Source of the DNA: Anabaena azotica FACHB-119
Lineage (GTDB): Bacteria; Cyanobacteriota; Cyanobacteriia; Cyanobacteriales; Nostocaceae
NCBI RefSeq assembly: GCF_014697625.1
Contig: NZ_JACJSG010000037.1
Coordinates: 23,369 to 87,368, forward strand
Reading direction: 5' to 3'
DNA length: 64,000 nucleotides
Below the pieces are notes generated by a model. That model ran no database searches. It was not told the origin of the DNA and was given only the letters and a program-made list of their open reading frames with translations. Positions 52,934-62,049 of this stretch are shown in pieces. The translations under genes were made by a program, and so were the position numbers. Every line of letters begins with the position of its first letter. The stretch's first letter is position 1.

Positions 52934-52996
52934 AGGGTGCGCTACTTATGAATATTTTGTTGGTATAGCCAAGGTTTCTCGTAAGTAGCGCACCCT
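52934..52996. repeat. Hairpin element, family C copy 1
   Basis: Perfect 15-bp inverted repeat AGGGTGCGCTACTTA / TAAGTAGCGCACCCT around a 33-nt AT-rich loop. It directly follows a family B element, as does the related unit at 57260-57321. Confidence 0.85.
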
Positions 52997-53026
52997 AAAT
53001 CTTGAATATTTGTTATCTGCAAGTCT

Positions 53027-53596
53027 CTACCGCCTGTATTTTTGATCCGCACCTGTATAGCCTGTAACCACCCAAACTAAAGCCCTTACCCCGTCACGAA
53101 AAGATTTTTCAATCGGTTCAGGTGACTGCTTTGACGGAACTGATATTGGTTTAAAAGCAATTCCTCGACTACCCAAAACGATCTCGCCAATTACACAAGC
53201 ACGGCGCATATGGAAATCTGAGGTAATTAAATACACACTTTTAATGCCGCGAGATTCTAACTCATCTACTATTGTAGTAAAATTAGTTACAGTATCCACG
53301 GCTTCATAATCTAAATGTAACCGTTTAGAATCGATGCCAGCCTTGGTAAACACCAGTCTAGTATATGTGGGTGGACTGCCTCCAGAGATCCAAATTGGTA
53401 AATTCGGATGCTTACGGGCAAAACTAGCAGTGAATTTTTCCCTTTCTAAGTTTTTAGTTGATCCGCCCAAAACTACAACCGCTTGGGGTGGTGTCTGGTT
53501 ATCTTTGGCTTCTTTGTATCCAAACCACATTAGTAGCGGTAAAACAAGCACCGCAAATTGAAATGATTTACCTCTTAACAATAAATTATTCTTCAA
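53027..53596 (-). CDS. YdcF/ElyC (DUF218) family protein
   Basis: 189 residues. A membrane anchor at about 10-25, then PPQAVVVLGGSTKNLERE, HPNLPIWISGGSPP and VYLITSDFHMRRACVIGE, the DUF218 motifs. YdcF/SanA/ElyC proteins act in envelope functions, some needed for peptidoglycan or vancomycin tolerance; enzymatic activity is unclear. Confidence 0.85.
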   Translation of the reverse strand: MKNNLLLRGKSFQFAVLVLPLLMWFGYKEAKDNQTPPQAVVVLGGSTKNLEREKFTASFARKHPNLPIWISGGSPPTYTRLVFTKAGIDSKRLHLDYEAVDTVTNFTTIVDELESRGIKSVYLITSDFHMRRACVIGEIVLGSRGIAFKPISVPSKQSPEPIEKSFRDGVRALVWVVTGYTGADQKYRR

Positions 53597-54477
53597 GGCT
53601 CTATAACTTTGTCTATAAGGACTAAATTTTTCGGAATATAAGCAAAATATCTATGTAGGTTAGCAGATTTTAGTAGAATTTACCTTAGCAAGGATACTTT
53701 ATGCTGATACACTATTAAAGCTGTTATGGCAAATTCTTTTGACATATCTAGCCATAAGGCTATATAAAAATGTTTGATTAAGTATTTAATCTAACTATTG
53801 TTTTCTCACTGGACTGATGCAACTTGAATAAACTACTAGCACGTAGTAAGTGCAAAGTATTATTTCTGTAATACCTACTAATAGATAGTTAGGTTGTTAG
53901 ATGCTTAATGAGTATATTTATTGATAGTAAGGATTTATACATTAAATTTTAAACATTATTAATACTTATAATTATATTTGTATCCTATTCAAGTATTTCT
54001 CATAACCAATTCCATAACTTATTCAATAAATTGAAACGCTATCAGATAGTGCAAATATACTATTTATTTAAATAACTATGTACTATACAGGACTTAGGCA
54101 AGTGTCACAATTGGTGGTTGGTGCGTGACGCTACAAGTCTCATGACTACGTTCAAATATTATCGCTCCTCACACACCCTACAGAAAAAATATGCCAGTTG
54201 CGTAAGTCCTACTATAGACTAATGACCATGAACAGTGAACAGTTTTAGGGGCGGGTTCATTGAGAAATTCATGGGGAAAACAGATATGTCAGCTAAACCC
54301 GCCCGTACTTAAATATATTGGTGAAACACCACACCAATTGGTGGAAGGCTTATTTTAACGTTTTTTTATGCCCTACCATACACCGTCAAGACTGATAACT
54401 GATAACTGATAACTGATTTAACAGTTGCTTATACTCACCAAATGAGGCAAAATTAATAACACTAATTGGTAGCCAAT
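53597..54477. other. Long AT-rich intergenic region
   Basis: 881 bp between divergent YdcF and Omp85-type genes. About 53640-54080 is very AT-rich with no coding frame; then a family A2 MITE (54089-54210) and short STRR (about 54392-54415, CTGATAA units). It probably holds both promoters; no RNA gene recognised. Confidence 0.6.
54089..54210. mobile_element. MITE-like element, family A2 copy 2
   Basis: AGGACTTAGGCAAGTGTCA at the left and GCCAGTTGCGTAAGTCCT at the right, 122 bp; the interior is nearly identical to 52100-52221. Confidence 0.88.
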
Positions 54478-55953
54478 ATGCGTGTTCCAATAGTTGTAAT
54501 GTTGGTGGTGGGGCTGTTACTGAGTGGGAAATCTCAGCCAGTGCTGGCAAATGTTATAGTGGAAACGGAAGATTTGCCTGATGGTGTAGTTACCGATGGA
54601 TACGCCAAATATGGTGATTATGTGGGCGTTCCTCAAGCGGATGAATCTTCGCAAACAATTGTTCAGGATATCCAAATTCGCTTCCTCAACGAAAATAATC
54701 AGTCGGTTGACGACCAAGGACAGCCAGTTAAAGGACGCACTCAAAAAGATTTTATTCTGGGTTTGTTAAAACTCAAGCCTGGGGAAATATTCCGTGATGA
54801 AGCACTACAGGCGGATTTGCGAAGATTGAGGAGGCTAGAATCATTCAATGATGTTAGGGTTTATCGAGAAGAAAACCCTTTTGGTGTAAGTATTATTTAT
54901 GACATTAAAGAACGCCGCTTTCCTAGTTGGAATTTTGGAGGTGGTAGTAATGATGATATCGGCTTGTATGGTCGGGTAGGTTATAGGGATGCCAATATCA
55001 GTGGTTTGAATGACCAGTTGGCGACAACTGTACAAGTTAGTGGGAAGGATGTGCAATTTAATAGTCAATTTACCAGTCCTTACCGTCCAGGGGAGCCGGA
55101 ACGCTTGGGTTATAGTGTATCAGCTTTCCGCGATCGCCGCATCTCGCCTACCTTTGATGATCAGGTTAAACTAGCAAACGGCGACAGAACCAGGGAAGGT
55201 AGATTTGGCGGTTCTGTGGCTGTACTCCGTTCTTTCGATGACTGGGATGCAGCATTAGGTCTGAACTTTACTCGAATTAGCTTGCGTGACAAAGATTATA
55301 ACGTTGTCCAGGTTGATGAATTTGGTAATCCCCTTTCTGTGAGTGGTACAGGGATTGATGACCTATTTACATTATCCTTGGCTGTGACCAGAGATTTACG
55401 CGATCGCCGCTCAAATCCCACACAAGGTTCAATTCTCACCCTCAGCACCGAACAAGCCATACCTTTGGGACTGGGTAACATTTTTAGTAACCGCATCCAA
55501 GGAAACTATATTCAGTATCTCCCAGTCACATGGATAGGGAAGCAGAATTTCCCAGATAATTCGGAAATGGTGGCGGTAAATGTGCAACTAGGTACTATTC
55601 TGGGAGAGTTCCCCCCAGCCGATGCGTTTAATTTAGGTGGATTAAATTCTGTACGCGGTCACGGTTCGGGAAAACTCGCCAGTGGTCGCAGTTATGGTTT
55701 AGCTTCTGTAGAATATCGTTTCCCCATCATAGAATCAATTGGTGGAGTTGTGTTTACTGACTTCGCCTCAGATTTTGGGTCTGCGGAAACCGTCATTGGA
55801 CAACCGGGTGTAGTCAGAAATAAACCCGGAAGCGGTTTTGGCTATGGTGTAGGAGTCCGCCTCAACTCCCCCTTCGGCTTATTTCGCGGCGACTTAGGCG
55901 TTAGCGACCAAGGAGAAGTCAGGTTAGAAATTACTACTGGACAGAAGTTTTGA
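54478..55953 (+). CDS. Omp85 (BamA/TamA) family outer-membrane protein, single POTRA
   Basis: 491 residues from ATG 54478 (a TTG at 54466 would extend it). Signal peptide about 1-24; one POTRA-like domain about 45-145 (IVQDIQIRFL..., LKPGEIFRDEALQADLRRLRRL); 16-strand barrel from about 150. GLNSVRGHGSGKLASGRSYGL is the L6 loop motif; the protein ends in Phe, as outer-membrane proteins do. Typical cyanobacterial Omp85 has three POTRA domains, so this short form may have a different role in outer-membrane insertion or secretion. Confidence 0.88.
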   Translation: MRVPIVVMLVVGLLLSGKSQPVLANVIVETEDLPDGVVTDGYAKYGDYVGVPQADESSQTIVQDIQIRFLNENNQSVDDQGQPVKGRTQKDFILGLLKLKPGEIFRDEALQADLRRLRRLESFNDVRVYREENPFGVSIIYDIKERRFPSWNFGGGSNDDIGLYGRVGYRDANISGLNDQLATTVQVSGKDVQFNSQFTSPYRPGEPERLGYSVSAFRDRRISPTFDDQVKLANGDRTREGRFGGSVAVLRSFDDWDAALGLNFTRISLRDKDYNVVQVDEFGNPLSVSGTGIDDLFTLSLAVTRDLRDRRSNPTQGSILTLSTEQAIPLGLGNIFSNRIQGNYIQYLPVTWIGKQNFPDNSEMVAVNVQLGTILGEFPPADAFNLGGLNSVRGHGSGKLASGRSYGLASVEYRFPIIESIGGVVFTDFASDFGSAETVIGQPGVVRNKPGSGFGYGVGVRLNSPFGLFRGDLGVSDQGEVRLEITTGQKF

Positions 55954-55956
55954 ATT

Positions 55957-56045
55957 AATCAGTTATCAGTTATCAGTTATCAGATTATTTTTACTGTCAA
56001 CTGTCAACTGTCAACTGTCAACTGTCAACTGTCAACTGTCAACCT
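55957..56045. repeat. STRR array (TATCAGT and AACTGTC units)
   Basis: TATCAGT units, then seven near-perfect AACTGTC heptamers ending directly before the ATG of the permease gene. Confidence 0.92.
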
Positions 56046-56819
56046 ATGAAATACTGGCATGAAACGATCGCAGTTAGCAAACGCATTTTAATAGAATTGT
56101 TACGCCGCAGACGCAGTTTAATTTTTTGGAGTATTTTCCCTGTATCTGTGTTGACTTTGAGCGGGTTTATATTGGCGGAAAGGGCGGAATTACCGCTAGC
56201 TGATGCTTTTTCTTATGCTGCGCCATCAACTTTAGTTGGTGCGGCGCTGTTTTTTAGTTGTTTGGGTGGTACAGTGTCTACTGTGGTGGCGGAAAGGGAA
56301 CAGCAAACTCTTAAACGTCTTTTTATCTCTCCTTTGAGTGGGGTATCTTATTTTTTGGGGATTTTTCTAGCTCATAGTTGCATTGGTATTGGTCAAGCTT
56401 TATTAATTTATGCGATCGCTGCTTTTTGGGGAGCGTCTTTCAAAGGTTCAATTCTATTAGGATTGACCATTATTTTTCTAAGTATTGCTGCTTATGTTGG
56501 TTTGGGTTTTCTTCTCGGTACACAATTAGCTAGGAGAATTGAAGATGTCAATTCTCTAGTAGCAGCTTTTGGCGTTCCTTTGTTAATTTTAGGCGGGGCA
56601 TTTTTACCAACTACATTATTTCCCAAAACACTGCTGAATCTCGCTCGATTTAATCCCATATACCACATGAATGAGGCTTTTGTGGCGGTGTCATCTCAGA
56701 ACGCCGCAGTTGATAAAATACTCTCACATTTTAACTTTTTGTTAGTTTTTGCTGTAGTTATGGTTGTAGGTGGTTGGTTTTCTTATCAAAGAATGTTAAT
56801 TGTAGAAAGAAGATTATAG
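56046..56819 (+). CDS. ABC-2 type transporter permease
   Basis: 257 residues, about six membrane segments; LGGTVSTVVAEREQQTLKRLFISPLS is the conserved ABC-2 cytoplasmic loop (ERExxT/L) and LGGAFLPTTLFP the late periplasmic loop. Exports drugs, lipids or polysaccharides; substrate unknown. Its ATPase partner lies 567 bp downstream, beyond a composite MITE. Confidence 0.88.
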   Translation: MKYWHETIAVSKRILIELLRRRRSLIFWSIFPVSVLTLSGFILAERAELPLADAFSYAAPSTLVGAALFFSCLGGTVSTVVAEREQQTLKRLFISPLSGVSYFLGIFLAHSCIGIGQALLIYAIAAFWGASFKGSILLGLTIIFLSIAAYVGLGFLLGTQLARRIEDVNSLVAAFGVPLLILGGAFLPTTLFPKTLLNLARFNPIYHMNEAFVAVSSQNAAVDKILSHFNFLLVFAVVMVVGGWFSYQRMLIVERRL

Positions 56820-57127
56820 TAATTTTTATTATTACATAACGAGGACTAAAGTTTTTTCCTTTGGACTATAATTTTAATACAATAGGACTTACGCAAGTGT
56901 CATAATCAAACTAAGAGATGACTTATAAAGTAAACCTGAAATTGTCGGGTGCGTTAAAGCAGCGCTGAACGCACCGTATTTGCTGGTGCGTTACGGCTAA
57001 TTCCTCATTTCGCCAACGCTCAAATCCTGACATAGCCGTAACACAACGGCAATAAAGCAGGAGGAATATCCACACTGCTTTTTGCCTCCCCTACTTAATA
57101 TTTACTTTATCAATAGCCTCTAACTGT

Positions 57128-57259
57128 AGTGGCGTGGCAAGGCTAAAATATTGCATAAATATAACTCTTGTGGTGTGGGCATCCTGCCCGCACCGGACGG
57201 GCAAGATGCCCATCCCACAAGAGTTTGCTAATGCACAAATTTAGTCTAGACAGTCCAGT
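57128..57259. mobile_element. Nested family B-like element
   Basis: Left end AGTGGCGTGGCAAGGCTAAAA and right part GCTAATGCACAAATTTAGTC align with the ends of the 52668 and 52808 elements (AGTAGCGTGACCGGACTAAAA, GCTAATGCACAAAATTAGTC). The core is replaced by a GGTGTGGGCATCCTGCCCG hairpin. Confidence 0.65.
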
Positions 57260-57321
57260 AGGGTGCGTCAGCCCCAATGATTTTGTACACATTAAAGGAT
57301 TTTCTTTATCTGACGCACCCT
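57260..57321. repeat. Hairpin element, family C copy 2
   Basis: AGGGTGCGTCAG / CTGACGCACCCT around a 38-nt loop, directly after the nested B element. Confidence 0.8.
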
Positions 57322-57386
57322 ACCCCAAGTGCCAGTTGCGTAAGTCCTATACAAATTAGTAATTATTACCCTTAATAACTTTGAAA

Positions 57387-58286
57387 ATGCTCAAAATTAA
57401 TAATATAAATAAATCTTACGGCAAGAGACAAGTTTTACATAATTTGAATCTCAATGTTGCCAATGGTGAGATTTATGGCTTATTAGGTGCGAATGGTGCA
57501 GGTAAAACCACAACTATTAATATTATTTGTAATTTACTTAAAGCGGATAGTGGTGATATTCAACTTAATAATCAGCCTATTTCTGAAGCGACTAAAAAAA
57601 TAATTGGTATCGCTCCTCAAGAAAATATCTTATATAAAAGTTTGACTTGTGAAGAAAATCTGCGATTTTTTGCAGAGATTTATGGTTTAAGTAAAAATAT
57701 TATTAATCAAAAAATTAAAGAAACTCTATTATCTGTAAACTTATTAGATAGGGCAAAAAGTCCGGTAGAAACTTTGAGCGGGGGGATGCAGCGACGATTA
57801 AATATTGCTGTCGCGTTAGTACATCAGCCAAAATTAGTAATTCTTGATGAACCAACAACAGGATTAGATATTGAATCGCGCTATGAGGTTTGGGAGTTGA
57901 TTAGACAACTGAAGTCTCAGGGGATTACAGTTTTACTCACAACTCATTTACTAGATGAAGCAGAACGGCTGTGTCAAAAAATTGGGATTCTCAAACAAGG
58001 GCAGATTTTAGTTGAAGGTAGTTTAGCCGAGTTACGCAATTTAATTCCGGCGCAGGAAGTTTTAGTTATGCAAACTACACAGGAAAAAGAGGCGATCGCT
58101 CGCGCTCAAGCATATGGTTTTACACACAGATATTATGATAAAGATTTGGCTTTTTGGCTACCGGAATCTTTAGATTTAAAAGAAATTATTTCTCGCTTTG
58201 AAGGTATACCTATCGATGCTATTTCTCGTCAGCCAGTACGATTAGAACATATTTATCTGGAACTAACACAACAATTTGCATCTTGA
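57387..58286 (+). CDS. ABC transporter ATP-binding protein (ABC-2 exporter)
   Basis: 299 residues from ATG 57387. Walker A LLGANGAGKTTTINI, signature LSGGMQRRLNIAVAL, Walker B LVILDEPTTGLD and the H-loop TTHLLDEAERL; the C-terminal about 80 residues resemble those of multidrug/daunorubicin-type ATPases (DrrA/CcmA). It pairs with the upstream permease. No strong ribosome-binding site is visible. Confidence 0.9.
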   Translation: MLKINNINKSYGKRQVLHNLNLNVANGEIYGLLGANGAGKTTTINIICNLLKADSGDIQLNNQPISEATKKIIGIAPQENILYKSLTCEENLRFFAEIYGLSKNIINQKIKETLLSVNLLDRAKSPVETLSGGMQRRLNIAVALVHQPKLVILDEPTTGLDIESRYEVWELIRQLKSQGITVLLTTHLLDEAERLCQKIGILKQGQILVEGSLAELRNLIPAQEVLVMQTTQEKEAIARAQAYGFTHRYYDKDLAFWLPESLDLKEIISRFEGIPIDAISRQPVRLEHIYLELTQQFAS

Positions 58287-58772
58287 AAACACATAAATAT
58301 CTGTAGCATTTCTGACCAATATCATGATAGGTTGCTGCACCAGCCTACGTATCTCTAAAAAAACATGATGAATTTTATAACAATCCTGGTTAATATCTGA
58401 ATAGATTGGCGTAAATAGGAAATAGGGAACAGTTAATAAGGTAGGGACTACGCACTAAGGTTGTCTGTTTAGACTAAGTGTAAACGTTGGAAATATGTAT
58501 ACTTCTCCACTCTTTTACTCATCAAGCTTTGTCCAAACCCTTGATTTTTCGTTGTCATGGGTAGCCATATATGTATAAGCTACACCTTGCTCAAAAGTAA
58601 TTAACACTGGTCATGTAATTGATGGTCACACACAAAGATATAATTAAACCGCTATGTTGCCGGATTCGAGTTAATTGACATTAACAACTTTCTCAGCTAG
58701 TGCGATCGCTAACTATATTAGCTACGGTGGCGCGATAAGATTCTAAAATAATAGTCGTAATAAAAGGTCTAA
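58287..58772. other. Intergenic region upstream of pdhB
   Basis: 486 bp. Contains a degenerate family A1 element (about 58443-58566, with AGGGACTACGCACTAAGG and CAAACCCTTGATTTTTCGT). The right end should hold the pdhB promoter (e.g. TAAAAT near 58745). No gene. Confidence 0.5.
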
Positions 58773-59756
58773 ATGGCAGAAACACTATTCTTCAACGCTC
58801 TGCGGGAAGCCATTGATGAAGAAATGGCTCGTGATCCCAGTGTCTTCGTTCTGGGTGAAGACGTAGGTCACTATGGTGGTTCCTACAAAGTGACCAAAGA
58901 TTTATATAAAAAGTACGGTGAATTGCGAGTTTTAGATACTCCCATCGCCGAAAACAGCTTTACTGGTATGGCAGTGGGCGCAGCCATGACTGGTTTGCGT
59001 CCTATAATTGAAGGCATGAACATGGGCTTTTTGCTCCTAGCCTTTAACCAAATTTCCAACAACGCGGGGATGCTACGCTATACCTCCGGTGGTAACTTTA
59101 AAATTCCCTTAGTTATTCGTGGCCCTGGTGGTGTCGGTAGACAGTTAGGTGCAGAACATTCCCAACGTCTAGAAACCTACTTCCAAGCAGTTCCAGGTTT
59201 GAAAATTGTCACCTGTTCTACACCTTACAACGCTAAAGGGCTGCTGAAGTCAGCCATCCGTGACGATAACCCAGTTCTATTTTTTGAACACGTTCTGCTT
59301 TACAACCTCAAAGAAAACTTACCTGACGAAGAATACCTCGTACCCTTGGATAAGGCGGAAATTGTTCGTCGTGGTAAAGATGTCACAATATTGACTTATT
59401 CACGGATGCGCCATCACGTAGTCCAAGCCGTGAAAGCTTTAGAAAAACAAGGATACGACCCAGAAGTAATTGATTTAATATCCCTCAAACCATTAGATTT
59501 AGAAACAATTGGTGCATCTGTACGCAAAACCCACAAAGTAATTATTGTGGAAGAAGCTATGCGGACTGGGGGTATTGCAGCCGAATTAATCGCATCAATC
59601 AACGATCGCTTCTTTGATGAATTAGATGCTCCAGTGCTGCGTCTATCATCTCAAGATATTCCCACACCTTACAACGGTACTCTGGAAAGATTAACAATTG
59701 TACAACCAGAACAAATCGTTGAAGCTGTGCAGAAAATGATTGCATTGCGAGTTTAA
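58773..59756 (+). CDS. pdhB: Pyruvate dehydrogenase E1 component, beta subunit
   Basis: 327 residues, no lipoyl or TPP-alpha region. FVLGEDVGHYGGSYKVTKDL, PIAENSFTGMAVGAAMTGLRPIIE and GPGGVGRQLGAEHSQRLE match E1-beta. With the alpha subunit it decarboxylates pyruvate for acetyl-CoA. In cyanobacteria it lies next to secD-secF; here a Uma2 gene and an STRR separate them. Confidence 0.95.
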   Translation: MAETLFFNALREAIDEEMARDPSVFVLGEDVGHYGGSYKVTKDLYKKYGELRVLDTPIAENSFTGMAVGAAMTGLRPIIEGMNMGFLLLAFNQISNNAGMLRYTSGGNFKIPLVIRGPGGVGRQLGAEHSQRLETYFQAVPGLKIVTCSTPYNAKGLLKSAIRDDNPVLFFEHVLLYNLKENLPDEEYLVPLDKAEIVRRGKDVTILTYSRMRHHVVQAVKALEKQGYDPEVIDLISLKPLDLETIGASVRKTHKVIIVEEAMRTGGIAAELIASINDRFFDELDAPVLRLSSQDIPTPYNGTLERLTIVQPEQIVEAVQKMIALRV

Positions 59757-59880
59757 TAGTGAACAGTTATCAGTGAACAGTTATCAGTTAAGTTCCTCAC
59801 TAATTGGTGGAAGGCGTTGGTGCGCTGTTACACTACACCATACGCTGTCAGGACTGATAACTGATAACTGATAACTGATT
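59757..59880. repeat. STRR after pdhB
   Basis: GAACAGTTATCAGT units and CTGATAA heptamers around a short non-repetitive segment (AATTGGTGGAAGGC...), which also occurs near 54335. Confidence 0.75.
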
Positions 59881-59946
59881 TAGGGTGTAAGGTTGATCAA
59901 CACCCTCACCTACTTACACCCACCATGAATATTATTAGCATTGGTT

Positions 59947-60516
59947 ATGATAGCCACACCCCAAGAACAACCAAAAATGACCATCGAGGAATATCTCGAA
60001 TGGGAAGCCCAGCAAGAATGTCGTTACGAATATGTTAACGGCGAAGTTTTTGCGATGACTGGTGGGACAATTCCCCATAACGATATTGCTCTCAATTTTT
60101 ACAGGAACTTATACCCGCATTTGCGTTCTAGAGGATGTCGCGTCAACGTGTCAGATGTGAAAGTGCAAGTCACACCTCAAAGTCCCTACTATTATCCCGA
60201 TGTGATAGTCAGTTGTGACCCCCAAGACCTCAACGCGCGTAAATTTATTGAAAAACCTAAATTAATTGCGGAAGTTCTTTCCCCCGGTACAAGCGCTAAG
60301 GATAGGGGAGAGAAATTCAATTACTATCTGAAAATTCCCAGTTTACAAGAGTATATTTTAATTGATTCTGAAACAATTTCTGTCGAGCGTTACTTCCGTG
60401 GCGAAGGCAGAATGTGGCTTTACTATCCCTATGTTGCTGGCGATATGATCACCTTATCGAGCATTGGGCTGGAGTTTCCTATAGAATTGCTGTATGAAGC
60501 TGTGGTATTGGAATAA
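59947..60516 (+). CDS. Uma2 family (DUF820) putative endonuclease
   Basis: 189 residues from ATG 59947. MTIEEYLEWEAQQECRYEYVNGEV is the Uma2 start; YYPDVIVSCDP and LIAEVLSPGTSAKDRGEK give the PD-(D/E)xK-type active-site pattern (Asp and Glu, then Lys). The family is greatly expanded in cyanobacteria and its biological role is unknown. Between pdhB and secD. Confidence 0.88.
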   Translation: MIATPQEQPKMTIEEYLEWEAQQECRYEYVNGEVFAMTGGTIPHNDIALNFYRNLYPHLRSRGCRVNVSDVKVQVTPQSPYYYPDVIVSCDPQDLNARKFIEKPKLIAEVLSPGTSAKDRGEKFNYYLKIPSLQEYILIDSETISVERYFRGEGRMWLYYPYVAGDMITLSSIGLEFPIELLYEAVVLE

Positions 60517-60627
60517 TCAGAGTGAGGTTTGCTCAGACAACCGCCTTTGGTATTCAAAACCTTAACGAATCACTCATAACTCTTACAAAGAGCGTTATTA
60601 TAGCGTTTGTCAGTTGCGAGTTATGGT

Positions 60628-62049
60628 ATGCAGAGACAGCGATCGCTATTAGCGTTGATTGTAGTATTATTAATCGCCGCCATTGCGGTGATATTCACAA
60701 TTCCCGTACCCTTGGGATTGGACTTACGCGGAGGTTCCCAGCTTACAATTCAGGTGAAAACAACCCCAGAAATTAAGCAAATTACCGAACGCGAATTGGA
60801 TGGAGTCAAAAGTGTCGTCGAAGGTCGCATTAACGGACTTGGCGTTTCTGAACCAGTTATTCAGACGGTGGGGTCAGATAAAATCCTCGTCCAGTTACCA
60901 GGAGTCAACGACCCAGAACAAGCCGAAAGGGTGCTTGGTGGAACAGCACAGCTAGAATTTCGCAAACAAAAACCCGGTACAGAAACCCAACTTTTAGCCT
61001 TCCAAGCATCAAGATTTGAATTGGAAGCCAAAAAAACACAATTACAAAAAAGCACTGATAAAGCAGCAATTAATAAAAATTTAGAAGACTTACAAAAAAA
61101 TAATCAAGCCATCAACGAGTTATTTGAAAGCACCAACCCACCCCTTGATGGTAAGCACCTCAAAGATGCTTATGGCGAACCAACCCAAAATGGCGGTAAC
61201 TGGAACGTGGCTATTCGTTTCGACCAAAAGGGCGGTGAATTGTTCGCTCAGTTGACAAAAGAGCTAGCAGGTACAGGACGCAGCATTGGTATCTTTTTAG
61301 ATAATGAACTTATTAGCTCTCCCGTTGTCGGTGTAGAATTTGCTGCTACCGGAATTACCGGGGGTTCGGCTGTGATCACAGGTAGATTTACCCCCGAACA
61401 AGCCAATGATTTAGGTGTACAATTACGCGGTGGTGCTTTACCAGTACCTGTAGAAATTGCGGAAATTCGTACTGTTGGGGCGACTTTGGGTAAAGACAGT
61501 ATCACCAGTAGCATCTATGCAGGGATTGGCGGTTTAACTTTAGTCCTGATATTCATGTTAGTGTATTATAGACTACCAGGATTGATTGCGGATATTGCCT
61601 TAATTATCTACGCTGTTCTCACCTGGGCAAGCTTTGCTTTATTGGGTGTAACATTAACTCTACCTGGAATTGCTGGTTTCGTTCTCAGTATTGGTATGGC
61701 AGTAGATGCCAACGTCCTCATTTTTGAACGCACAAGGGAAGAATTGCAAGCGGGTAAATCCTTATACCGTTCTGTAGAATCTGGTTTTTACCGTGCCTTT
61801 TCCAGTATTTTAGATGGCAACGTGACCACAGTGATAGCTTGTGCTGCCTTGTTCTGGTTGGGTGCTGGTTTAGTTAAAGGTTTTGCCTTAACCTTGGCTT
61901 TAGGTGTAGCCGTGAGTATGTTCACCGCCATTACTTGTAGCCGCACATTGATGTTTTTGGCAATTAGTATACCTAGCTTACGCAAACCAGAATTATTCTG
62001 TCCTAACTTACCAAAAACAAAAGCAACGAATAAGGCAGAGGTGGCTTAA
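60628..62049 (+). CDS. secD: Protein translocase subunit SecD
   Basis: 473 residues from ATG 60628 (upstream TTG at 60607 less likely). TM1 about 6-26, then the large periplasmic/lumenal part with GLDLRGGSQL; five further TM segments from about 300 with GIAGFVLSIGMAVDANVLIFERTREEL, the D5 motif. Uses proton flow to pull proteins through SecYEG. The stop overlaps the secF start (TAATG). Confidence 0.96.
   Translation: MQRQRSLLALIVVLLIAAIAVIFTIPVPLGLDLRGGSQLTIQVKTTPEIKQITERELDGVKSVVEGRINGLGVSEPVIQTVGSDKILVQLPGVNDPEQAERVLGGTAQLEFRKQKPGTETQLLAFQASRFELEAKKTQLQKSTDKAAINKNLEDLQKNNQAINELFESTNPPLDGKHLKDAYGEPTQNGGNWNVAIRFDQKGGELFAQLTKELAGTGRSIGIFLDNELISSPVVGVEFAATGITGGSAVITGRFTPEQANDLGVQLRGGALPVPVEIAEIRTVGATLGKDSITSSIYAGIGGLTLVLIFMLVYYRLPGLIADIALIIYAVLTWASFALLGVTLTLPGIAGFVLSIGMAVDANVLIFERTREELQAGKSLYRSVESGFYRAFSSILDGNVTTVIACAALFWLGAGLVKGFALTLALGVAVSMFTAITCSRTLMFLAISIPSLRKPELFCPNLPKTKATNKAEVA

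Larger units (their letters stand above)
56884..57348. mobile_element. Composite MITE, family A2 copy 3, with nested B and C elements
   Basis: Same termini as the 122-bp A2 copies (AGGACTTACGCAAGTGTCA and GCCAGTTGCGTAAGTCCT) but 465 bp. The interior holds an AACGCACC-type inverted repeat (about 56948-56990), a family B-like unit (about 57128-57259) with a large hairpin (57163-57225, AACTCTTGTGG / CCACAAGAGTT), and a family C hairpin (57260-57321). No protein is encoded. Confidence 0.8.

Noticed and set aside
57168..57359. 63-residue plus-strand frame
   Set aside because: Lies wholly in the composite MITE hairpins.
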